A stretch of 64,000 bases of DNA from Apilactobacillus kunkeei (GTDB taxonomy: Bacteria > Bacillota > Bacilli > Lactobacillales > Lactobacillaceae). The translations under genes and the position numbers were made by a program. Each line of letters begins with the position of its first letter. Within the stretch, counting starts at the first letter, position 1. The notes under the pieces were generated by a model. It did not search any database, was not told the DNA's origin, and saw only the letters and a list, made by a program, of their open reading frames with translations. The stretch spans positions 62,001 to 126,000 of the forward strand of contig NZ_VBSE01000040.1 of assembly GCF_005930975.1 (NCBI RefSeq), read 5' to 3'. Below are positions 10,401 to 17,700 of this stretch, piece by piece.

Positions 10401-11399
10401 ATTATTAGCGTAAACAATTCCATTATTGAAATCATTTACCATTTTATTAAATGTTGTCTTATATTGAGCAATACTTGTATCAGTATTATTATGAGCAACG
10501 CTTTTATCATCTGGATTAGCATCATACCCAGATACATTAAATTTATCATTGACATCAAACTGTTGATTTAATGCTTTTCTAACTCCCATGTACGCATTAT
10601 CATACATCGACTGTAAGCCAGAATCGTCACTAGGACGATTATTACCTTTAGTATAGTCATCTGAGCCTGAAGTTGTTGCATCATTAAATGCTGCATCGGC
10701 AGTCTTTTTGAAATCTACCCCATACTTATATGCAATGTATAACATTGAAGAAGTATTTACAGCAGCCTTTTTTACGTCATCTAAGGACGAATTAGCCATA
10801 TTATCAGAAATAGTCTTAGTTTGGTCTGAGTTAACCCCTTCATAAGCGGCACTATATAGTTCCTTACTATTATTATCAGTTAAGTCACTATTGTCAGCCT
10901 TACGATTACTATAAGCATCATTTACACCGTCGTTTATGGCATTAGTATATTGCTTATATGAGTCACCATTTGTTTGGGTATTACCTTGTAGATTCTTTTG
11001 ATAATCAATAGCGTCATTAGCATTTTGATTTTTAACAATATCAGTATTTTGATTATTTGATTGATCATCATTTGATATTCGATTGGATAATGATTCATCA
11101 TCAGAATTACTTTTTACGCTGGCATTAGTATCATTTTCAACATTTTGTTTCTTTGATTCCAATTGTTTTTGATTCTGTGATTGATCACCAGATTTTCCTT
11201 TTTGTTCATCAGACTGAACATTTTGAGTCTGGGTATCTTTAATATCTGCACTTGCTTTAACACCTTGTGACATTAAAGCTAAGGATGTTCCCCCTAGGAA
11301 AGCAAAAGAAGCTAATGAAACTACTACCCATTGGCTTTTTACTTTTCTTAAAATTTTTTTATCATTTGTTTTTTGAAATTCGTGTTTATTATATTGCAA
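1..11399 (-). CDS. Gene A: giant secreted surface protein with beta-repeat stalk, 3' end outside window
   Basis: The frame is open from 11399 to the window edge, giving about 3799 residues with no stop. The start is a TTG codon, chosen because the next residues (QYNKHEF, then NDKKILRKVKSQW) match the starts of the three paralogues downstream of an 8-nt-spaced SD. The signal peptide is basic (KVKSQW) then hydrophobic, with likely cleavage near ASA-DI around residue 50. An acidic Asn/Gln/Ser-rich stretch follows. A parallel beta-helix head with many short Asn/Ile/Val strands lies at about residues 300-770, and a mixed helical region at about 770-1100. The stalk differs from the paralogues: it has ~137-aa repeats carrying VxVxGxxDGxSxIT, then ~207-aa units carrying DGKDTG and IPAGT, all beta-rich. 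I saw no cysteine. The C-terminal anchor lies outside the window. An adhesin-like surface role is inferred from architecture; I can name no ligand. Confidence 0.93.
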   Translation of the reverse strand, partial: MQYNKHEFQKTNDKKILRKVKSQWVVVSLASFAFLGGTSLALMSQGVKASADIKDTQTQNVQSDEQKGKSGDQSQNQKQLESKKQNVENDTNASVKSNSDDESLSNRISNDDQSNNQNTDIVKNQNANDAIDYQKNLQGNTQTNGDSYKQYTNAINDGVNDAYSNRKADNSDLTDNNSKELYSAAYEGVNSDQTKTISDNMANSSLDDVKKAAVNTSSMLYIAYKYGVDFKKTADAAFNDATTSGSDDYTKGNNRPSDDSGLQSMYDNAYMGVRKALNQQFDVNDKFNVSGYDANPDDKSVAHNNTDTSIAQYKTTFNKMVNDFNNGIVYANNNVQFNNAMQASSSNNIKKIVLTNNINASGTVANLDNLIIDGQNKFTLSGTYTFNQSNSNATVKIQNITSLSSPYVVNGDGFVEYDNVNYSGKFDELFNSNNGNGNYVIGGNVMANDATTDADGTIKYTETYSNLNQLGGKVVFGSDAKYAFNSLIANYIVFQENASVSLSPVEIDNYIYTKSWGKLVKTEKIDSTKMPSYAIMANNNINVHKGAIVNITLSNNTNAIRVGNINKPEDTGSGDSGNIVIKGIVNLNVPNGVTPTALNPNLVYSNTNQRSVPNDTSTKTTNAVVWLGHGMQIQSGGEFNVNAKVADTAYAGLYNAFIYGPYATMAKSNRRIQSTSKIVVLQNGTLNINLNTGAKAHPIRVAFLPIVAFNPKKFNLSLNITPGTDLNGAAGPKLSLSSIDVFGAILDDNNISSIKTSSGYQLNPYIYHYRRNGTALDENNSNFNSSEIFQDINGTTNGYKPSGSDTKNRFSFSYPYTWQTIPNTGVTVNNVYFDTAFDYLQYYVQLYEDIIAKNQDYSDQIQNGNIVTTDNRRSGAYNPEKNKNVYQQPSQAEINAAINTLWKRDTNNAINSTPRLDDTTNANDLNIQRNYLSGSTFAEIAGMSKNDFKKKLNNIDDPDLPGIIINIAKALGQTIAGMSDNETVVKRFNESFNGNNPSVVSGQNARNDTSINFSGSPSIEFNNNIQTYVDANGHTHAKFSATLNNVGDDAKEHQVEVHYVTGTFDATSNNGDVYRNMYKANNNSETLAETISLNPNNSTTLSDGSIVFNGDIDLGTKPIDTVGIRLNTFMNTGLTDKQGAAYQPIASVTSSLRPSNDSYQNNVEGYNSVWTRLDDGKELKLQNNYGSDNDMHSIPALPTAQGFLKNISGILNHLSDRDSNEAQYYTNKTSSNPLPTPEYREYLINGQNITPFDDSSYSGSDSLNDSDNKGTIRVIATNGDKTRLVAIANVPLDTAITNGTLDMSNYQAKTAFTSLTNDVAKNNKGYVLDLSKTPMKQYDKSTYDIFVPDVQYIQDGSLLPIDTPSGKRIPFKGIAKVDKSNGNVISITPQLPGFAISSNTTGLNVDNFGMYTVQPSVGNATVYIDDANGNPTGLTASVPVKGNSDGSVNAVKTVNVSTGKNDGLQYTIDNKTRIGIVTDVNGNPTYHVKLATTSDKKYVNVQTDAGGSVSQGGYRRQDADGSLHTITYLPGFNSSNPTRTAGSGNSQQDIVTPADTPETVKLPVYQQNTTTPIMVNNKPVYVEVAAQGQSDGSSKITSINGRGVFNSDTGRYKVSVGDNVKAYTDDAGNVTVYVEGIVDKDIVTKTPAVTANGTSVDGGATVINSDGTLTIKPGLPGFDGSNPGQMKGNNAVVTPSASPVKVTVPVISSKDGSRVGEVQVYVQGKNDGHSYVTDIDSNTQIKDSKGNTYTVKKGDVLTPQYVAGKVSPSIVVDPESPADYTTSAVTDKGNSIAAGATIRTNDGIKKSISNVPGFDGSDPANIDANGNAVLTPSKNPVQTTITVYDSQTGKAIGSMTVHVQGNSDGNSYITSVDTPSNATLIDGHNGYSITAGTAIVQDPNDSTKFSVSVASSYVGTEQVNAVTDTGSQINGGATISANASGGKQAISNLPGFAQSVNAQFDNNGNAILQPTTAPVQTNVDIIDTNTGEKVGTATVMVQGNEDGSSRITSVVSGGFVGKQDTDGKHISYTVTPGSSIDLKQDSQGNYTPIINVTKKAFEYDPGDKVPIKREDGTILPFSGTISYDKDGHMVVTPDLPGYNSQQNDKDDTFNVTTNSTPQSVNIHIYNALTGQDTGKVVNVQLKGHNDPNKTDKKPVYVDITGLTDQQSDGVTADSSNNSVKITDNDANNYTINNISNVNKDVLVHIAANSTDSNYYYLSLLPDGTPKDQQTVKVVTSNGASVGVGTYNSNTGNGKPFVTPDNPGFTTTNAKKYKGQDAYVVTPTSSQTSISVIDGNGKVVANNVNVTVSGNVDGTTSITKIDNNGVVKGDNGNTYKVSVGEDIHPNIENTIGSGYNAIGKLIGYGNVSINSDGQKTNSTISNLPVSEDSEGNQVVTKNITSDDGSYIVPAGSIVSVNDKNQPDVDGLPYNQTDQTVEINNVHFDHRGKDTGLKANIKGIIGPDGKIKVVNDTTIVGNNNDAYTAKANTIVEKVINNGVTEYHVKTVEHKLVKTVPAIAGVNGPVVNDGATIKFDPNTGIKTVTSNVVGFGLDNGQKSEVVPPNTSTAQFELTPIKETIDGVHNNQNGKDTGSTTDQLSVQGNNDGSVSVVSNSISKDGKFVIPAGAKVTKNADGTYSAESLSRNSDGTITINNASYDGNDGTSTTGAITAHLNDDGSLQVNSDTAIDDGTGKVFVAKKGSQITPIINSDGSTSYHISSQVQQQDQLVPAKAGKNGQTIQNAAIIHTNSDGTKTIKSTIPGFVGKDNVDMNTDTSLPILNPGITNLSNVHADDINSKDTGKTIAIAQVQGHDDGSLTLVNNTNTDDGKNVAVAKSPVTINTDGSYHVQTLPLDDNGNVVINDATITDENGKKINSQQVYAKLNNDGSLTLNEPNVNGIHTITKDGYAYQANNGVVVSKTGNGYQIKSKDDTARITNATLIDEKGKKVDGTALINVDKSTGKVLPSSDLSSVSNLGLNHEGYHISNPDNQSVNWNDGQGNVNTAAQVNVVENYPYDYTSNVKFKNSYTGEEFTDSNPNKKYQLKVTRADGMPVNYGTKDASKAINELPDGYVFDVSKNIIINKTTGNEDEYIIPVVPTQANLPTAIIDGKDNQEKAVTQLPVNTNEDGTIVTSKDHVAKGMNDDHNYYFVPQGSSVRHEADGTYHADGYTIPANPDGTFSITNGQYDKDANTSYPGKITVNIDPYTDKITIAKASVTKAPDGTIYQVDEGQEVVPKFENGDVSYHVTAKAVPATQNIPAKTGQNGQRIEDAATVKIDPDNGTKTIISNIPGYAGQSNVPVDMDTGNVVLKPVNDVVNGVHFDSDGKDTGSTGDIPVKGNQNGDIVVTKNTKSSDGKYLIPAGTTVTKGNDGNYHGESFPINTDGTISIPNGSYDSSDGTSQAGNLTAKVDDNGNMEVAKSSITKDNQGNVFIAHSNAPITKSVDKDGNVTYHVNAEKAVQDQSVAAQVGSNGSIHEGAAKIHVNDDGSKTVVSNAPGFKGFDIPEGQPVPSPIVLIPSEQKLNGVHMDDINGNDTGNTSDGVTVIGQPDGSIKTTKSIVTSDGNNIILANTTLYKDKDGNWHAQSFPYDAGNRQVTLSQLPIKDDHGNVIDHQDVVANVDLANGTLSVADSEGVHATTSTDAYQADTGTPIISDNSHLYVTTYNDTAVIHNATLIDVNNNQKVGTGVVRVDKTTGNILIADLPSSGGNQDAGFHVYDPNGQIILWNDATGNVNDNAIVRVTDNAPYHSNKHVKFLNIYNNKVFSDTSNNPLIKVNDDDLLPLFAGSSSAGNAVTGLPTGYKY
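4850..7200 (-). repeat. Gene A class-1 stalk repeats, ~137 aa each
   Basis: About six tandem beta-type repeats. Landmark positions for the VxVxGxxDG core are 5406, 5820, 6231 and 6639, which gives spacings of 414, 411 and 408 bases (138, 137 and 136 codons), with more diverged copies on each side. Each unit has a GATI segment, a LPGF segment, a Pro-rich turn, then an exposed-strand pair ending in DGxSxIT. This looks like a string of Ig-like or beta-grasp domains of a stalk. The family assignment is open. Confidence 0.8.
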
Positions 11400-11407
11400 A
11401 AGAAAGT

Positions 11408-11414
11408 CCCCCCT
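11408..11414 (-). promoter_or_regulatory. Poly-G Shine-Dalgarno for gene A
   Basis: The minus strand reads AGGGGGG, eight bases before the TTG start at 11399. It contains an uninterrupted run of six G. The same 8-nt spacing is seen at genes B, C and D, which supports the TTG start. A G6 run in an SD is unusual beside the AGGAG-type sites of the neighbours. Confidence 0.8.
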
Positions 11415-11507
11415 ATTTTTTGACCCTCTAAATCGTTTAATTTTTTAGACAATTAAACAACTAAAATAATCAATCCCAAAATATATAAATAGTTAAATTG
11501 AACACAT

Positions 11508-11513
11508 ATTATA
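11508..11513 (-). promoter_or_regulatory. Candidate -10 box (TATAAT) for gene A
   Basis: The minus strand has a consensus TATAAT followed by ATGTGTTCAATT. This aligns loosely with the TAGAATAGTGTTAAATT and TAAAATAGTGTTAGATT elements upstream of genes B and C. I find no good -35 hexamer at 16-18 bases upstream, so the call rests on the -10 match and position only. Confidence 0.35.
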
Positions 11514-11663
11514 ATGCCTTATACAACATATTCACGCTAAAAACATTGATAAACCGTGTTTTTTCACTAAAACTATTACAAATTAATTCTACTCCCAGTA
11601 TAATAAATAGTTAATATCTCAAACTTATCTTTAATAAAAACTTAAATTTTTATGACAAAAGTA

Positions 11664-11697
11664 CAAAAAAGACCTAGCAAAAATTGCTAGGTCTTTC
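11664..11697 (-). terminator. Rho-independent terminator of gene B
   Basis: A 10-bp perfect stem (GACCTAGCAA with TTGCTAGGTC, plus-strand 11671-11680 and 11684-11693) has a 3-base loop. It is extended by A/T pairs and followed on the minus strand by a T run. It begins about 10 bases after the gene B stop codon at 11707, so gene B transcription should end before gene A. Confidence 0.9.
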
Positions 11698-11706
11698 TTC
11701 ATCAGA

Positions 11707-14700
11707 CTATCTTACCTTCTTAACAAAGGTCTTGTTTGAAGTAAAGTATCTGTTATGTCCTAGGTATAGTCTTGTTAATCCATAGTATTTAACAACCTTA
11801 ACAACGTGAATCAACTGTCCTTGACGAACTCTTCTGATTACATTGTGCTTAGTATATTTCTTACTTGTATGGATCAATGCACCGGTAGGTTTAATTACAC
11901 GGAATACCATTGGTTTATTCTTAGTCTTCTTATTACTACTATTCTTAGCGGTCTTAGCTGTATTACCACGGTAATATGCATCTTGGACCATTTGACCAGC
12001 AGTAACTAGACGACCACCGGATACAATATATCTTGGTACTCGGTTCTTGTAGTACTTGATACCGATAACCTTAAAGACATGTGCGTTGTATCTTCTTGAG
12101 TACTTGTACTTAACTACTCTTGATCCATGAGAGAACTTAGTTCTTGTGTGAGTATAGATAGTCTTAACGTTGTAAATATATCTTGGCATATGTGCCTTGA
12201 ATTGACGTTTGTACTCAGCGATATATGCTTTTGCATACGCAGCTGAGTGGTTCTTGGTAATACTCATTGGAATTGGACTACGCTTAATTGCGCGGGCATT
12301 TCCGTATTTCTTACCAATCTTAGTTTGATGAGCTGTTTCAATCTTGAATCCTTGGTTGTAAGTGTATGCAAATACTTGACCCTTGGCAGCTAATTGCTTA
12401 GCAGTTAACTTCTTATGAGTACGAGCACTGGCTTGTGCTGCCTTAACACCTTGACGGTATCCGTTAAAGGCATTGACATAAGTTTGTCCACCTAAAGCCT
12501 TTAGCTCTTTAGTGGTCAACTTAACGTTGGTCTTAGCCTTCTTCATTGCAGCAAGTGCAATCTTAGCAGAATTGTAACCATTTACGTAGTAACCAGAATC
12601 AGGATTTTGTATTGCGATATTCTTAATTCCATCAGTGAAACCATCACCAGTTTGCTTGTATGCTTGTTCATACGAGCTCTTGTCGGTTCTACTGTTGAAG
12701 TTAGTCTTCTTACCGTTGTATAGGTAATCTTCTTGGGCTGGAATATCGTTTGCTGCCTTGTTGTAACCGTTATTGTAAGCATTGACGAATGCTGGGTTAG
12801 TTTGACTTGGGTTCTTAGGATGAAGAGCCGCACCTGTCTTGTAACCTTCGTAAGCACCGACAAATACTTGACGGTATGCATCTGGATCCAATCCATCTGG
12901 TACCGGAATATCATCTATATTGTCCATCTTACCGTTGGCCTGAGCAAATGCTTGACCATCACGCAATGCGGCTTGAGCAGAATTGTAACCCAATACATAG
13001 CTTGGATCATTTGATTGTTGCTTATTACCACTAGTTGCGTCGATAATTCCGGCTACGACTGACTTAGCCTTTTGGTAACCAATCTTTTGTGCCGGATTTG
13101 CATTGTCTGGAAGATTATCATCACCATTTACCAAGACATTTTCGTATTGTGCCTTAGCATCTTGGTAACCCTTGGTATGAGCTAGACTATTTGCGTCAAC
13201 ACCATTTGATGAGTTTGGCTTGTTGTCCAAGAATTCGTTAGCACCATCGGTGAATGAATTCATGGCTTCAGACAATGCCTTGTCATATGCCTTTTGGTAA
13301 ATTGGATTATCTTCGCTCTTAGCGCGTTGTCCAAACTGACCGTTTTTAACATCGTTAAATGCTGCTGCTGCACCACGATAAGTGTCATCTAAATCATTTT
13401 GATCAATATGACTTTGAAGCATTGAATTTTGTTGTGCTAATTCGTAACCCTTCTTAGCATCATTAAAACCAGTTGCAAATGAATTCTTTTCAGCTTGGGT
13501 AATAAATGAATCCATCTTCTTATCGTAGTCTTGGCTGTCACTCAAGTATGTCAAAGCACCATCTTGAGTGTTTGATTGACCAAAAGTTAATGCCTTGTCG
13601 TATGCGGCAACGTATGCATGATTACTTGAAGCGTTGCGGTGTTGACCAACTGTATGGTTTGAAACGTCGTTAAAGGCGTTTGCAGCACCGGAATAAACTT
13701 CATCATAATCACTGTCACTCTTATGTTGATCAATTTGACTAGCATCACTTTGTGCTGCGGCAAATGCAGCTTGGGCATCATTGTAACCCTTGGTGTAATC
13801 CTTTACTTTAGCACCAGAACTTGCAAATTGTTTAGTATCATCACTTAATGTGTGACCTTGACCAAATGCTGTTGCTCCTTGATTTGCGTTAGCTTTACCT
13901 TCAGATAATGCCTTGCTGTAAGCATTTTGGTAAACAAAATCTGCGATGGTTTGAGCATGTTCTCCTGGCTTGCCTTCTGCAACATCGTTAAATGCTGCAG
14001 ATGCACCAGCATATGCTAACCCTGCATTAGTTGTTTGATCAGCACGACTCTTATCATCAGGATTACCTTGTGCTTCAGCGTAACCATTTGTAGCATCGTT
14101 AAATCCAACTTGGTAAGCTTGCTTATCGACATTGGTGTTCAATTGACGAACTTGCTTTGGACCATTGGCATCAATAGCACCATCATGAGCTTGTGTAAAT
14201 GCCTGTTGTGATGCTCTGCTGTAAGAATCAACGAACGCCTTGTTGGAATCAACCTTAGCATTTTGACCAGGTTGGTGGCTAATAATATCAGCAAACCCAA
14301 GTGCTGCACCACGGTATACACGATCATAGTTACTATCACTATTATGGTCGTTTGACTTGGTATGGTCGTTTTCGGCATCTGCGTAAGCCTTAGTTGCATC
14401 AACGTATCCAGCATTGTAAGCATCGGTTAAAGCCTTCTTGCCATCGTATTGAGCAACGTTAGTAGATTGTGATGCACCCTTAACTGAATCATCAGCACCA
14501 TTGTTTGCGATGTTGAATGCTTCGTTGAAGGCCTTGTTGTAAGCAGAACCCGCAACATCATTTGTGACATTGTCTTTAACTTGACCAGTTCTTTCATGGA
14601 CATCCTTAAATGCCTTGGCAGCAGCTTTATATACTTGATCAGCGTATGAATCACTGTCGTGATGAGCTGCGTCTAAGTAATTAGTTACTGCAGAAATGAA

Positions 14701-17700
14701 ACCGGTTTTGGCTTGGGTGAACCCAACATTAAATGCATCCCTATCACTTTGCTTGGTTTCCTTCGCAAACGCTTCATCATGATTATCATTATTGAAGGCC
14801 AATACACCGTTTAGAGCAGACTGTTTAGCTTGTGCCAATGCCTTATTGTAGGTCAATGTAGCTAGGTCGTTTCCTTCTTTAGCAGGTGCTAATGGATTAT
14901 TGATTGCATCATTAAAACCAGCAATAGCATTGGTGTAAACAACATCAAAGTTACTATTAGTTGAATGAGTCAAACCTTGAGTTCTATCGTCTTGAGCTAA
15001 TTCATAAGCACCTTGTGCATCACTTGCACCCTTTTCATAAGCCTTCAACTTACCAGTAGCTGTTGGCGCATTACCAGCAGTATTTGGCGAGATAAAGTTA
15101 GTTGCACCATGCAAAGCATCCTGAGTAGCTTCACTGAGTGCTTTAGCATATGCGGTAGTGTAGACGTCACTTGTGTTTTCTTTTTCAGAAACAGCCACAC
15201 TATCAGTTGAAGCATTTGCTCCAGGAGTGTCGTTGATGACATCTGTGAATGCGTTCATTGCACCCCGGTATTGTTCATCGTTAACACTGTCTGATGTGTG
15301 CTTACCATCGTTTTCACCTGAGTCTTGGACACTCTTGTATACGTCACTAGCATTGTTGTAACCAGTTACGTAAGCATCTTTATCGGAACCAGCACTGATT
15401 TGTTGAGCTTGAGTATCTCTATTCAAACCATTGTTGAAATCAAGTGTTGCTTGATGAATTTGGGCTTGAGCTTCCTTAACGGCACGAGCATATGCATTTT
15501 GGTAAGTAGCTGATTGAACATCGTTTTGATGTTTGCCGACAGTACCATTGATGACATCATTGAATCCGGCAGCAGCACCATTGTATGAAACATCGTTGTT
15601 GCTGTTAGAAGTATGGTTAGCTTGATCATTTCTGTTTTCTTGAGCAAGTTTGTAACCATTACCTGAGTCTTGGTATCCACGGTCGTATACGTCAATCAAT
15701 GCTTGGTAACCATTCAATGAATTGATACCAGTTTGTTCATCTACATTATTAGCAGCATCGTTGGCACCATTGTTTAGGTATTGCAAACCAACTTGGTATG
15801 CCTTGTCGTATGCTGAAGTAAAGACTGGATCATCACTGATTGAACGACTTGATTGACCATTGTTTCCGGCAATATCGTTAAATGCAGCAGCAGCTCCACT
15901 GTATGACTTATCGATATTACTATTTGAAGTATGGTTAAAGCTCTTGCTTGGATCTTGAACCGCAGTATCATAACCAGTTGAAGCATCATTATATCCGGAG
16001 TTTACGGCATTGTAAACTGCTTGGTCATTTGAACCGTCTAATCCATCAGTAACTTGCTTACCAGTATTAGCAAGGATTGCCCCTTTGGTTGCCAATGCAA
16101 TGGATTCGTTTGCAGCCTTAGTATATGCGTTTTGATATACCAGACTTTTATCATCATTGAATTGGCTATTAGTTGTGTCACTGGAGATATCATTAAATCC
16201 AGCAGCAGCTCCACGGTATGCTTCGTCGTAGTCACTGTTTGTTGGGTGATCAATAGTGTTGTTAGGATTATTTCTTGCATCCTTGTATGCTGCATTAGCA
16301 TTGTTAACACCATTGTTAAACATGTTTTGAGCAGTTTGGTTGTTCTTGTATACAGCTAATGCTTGGTTTACAGCATCCTTACCAAGTGGAGCGGTTTGAG
16401 CACCATTAGTTGAGATTGATTTACCTTCTGCTAACGCCTTATTGTAGTTAGCAGCGTATACAGGATTACCATCTGAAGCGTTTTTACCAGGAATGTTATT
16501 TGCAACATCGTTAAATGCAGCGGCAGCACCCTTATATGCTTCATCAGCATTACTTTGACTAGTGTGGTTACCTTGGTCACTTGGGTTAGCTTGTGCTTTG
16601 GCATAACTTACCTTTGCGTCGTTGTATCCTGTCGTGTAGGCTGTCTTAGCAGCTTGATTGTTAACAAACTGTGTACGTCCAAGAGTTGCATCAGCATTTT
16701 TACCAAAGTCAATTGCACCAGTTTGAGCATGTTTGGTAGCTTCTGCAAATGCCTTGTTGTATGCAGCAGTGTAAGCATTGTTAGTATCTGAAGCCTTACC
16801 AGCATCAGATGACTTATGACCTACTACAGCTTTATATGCATCAACAGTTCCACGGAATGTTTCGTCAAAGTTGCTTTGACTAGTATGGGTGGTATCTGCG
16901 AGATTAGTAGTTGCTGCGGCATAAGCACTTTTGGCATCGTTAAATCCAGTTTTGAATGCACGTTTTGCTGAATCGTTTGGTAGGTTCTTCAAATCATCAG
17001 TCAAAACGTGGCCTTTAGAGTATGCTTGAGCACCATCGTTGGCGTGACCAACTGCCTCAGATAAAGCCATTTTGTAAGCGTTTTGATATACCGAACTACT
17101 GTCGGCATTCTTACCCGCATTAATGGTGTTATTAACAACATCATTAAATGCTGCTGCAGCTCCACGATATGAACTATCAACATTGCTTGTAGTTCCATGG
17201 GCACTAGCCTGTGTCATATCATTTTGAGCAGCTACATAACCTTTATCAGCATCCTGGAAACCAGTTTTGTAAGCGTTTTGAGCAGAAGCAGTACTCATGT
17301 TCTTAATTCCATCATTAAGATTTACACCAGTTAGTCTAGCATTAGCTCCGGCAAGGGCATTTTGTTGAGCTTCAACTATTGCCTTATCATAAACAGCTTT
17401 GTAAACAGCACTATCATTATCTCGTTGAGCATTTGGCGTATCTTTTGCTACATCATTAAATGCTGCAGCGGCACCATTATATGCATTATCTACATTCGTG
17501 TTATTAGTGTGTTGTGCAGCTTGGTTAGGATTAGTTTGCGCAGATGCATAAGCTGATTGTGCATCGGTGTATCCCTTGTTATACATTGCTGCATTAGCAG
17601 TATCGTTAACCGATTGTTTCTTGTCTTTAGCAAATGCAATGGCACCCTTCTTAGATTGGGCAATTCCATGACTAAGTGCTCGATCATAAATGGCACTAAA

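Larger units (their letters stand above)
11400..11706. other. Intergenic region between genes B and A (307 bases)
   Basis: This is the longest gap in the window. It holds the gene B terminator at its high-numbered... upstream side (about 11664-11697), a very AT-rich stretch, a candidate -10 box for gene A at 11508-11513 and the gene A SD at 11408-11414. I see no convincing small gene and no tRNA-like or riboswitch-like structure. The untranslated leader of gene A would be about 100 nt if the -10 call is right. Confidence 0.85.

Noticed and set aside
11415-11660. A riboswitch or small RNA in the gap before gene A
   Set aside because: Apart from the gene B terminator I found no stable stem set or conserved box. 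The sequence is AT-rich with only weak inverted repeats.
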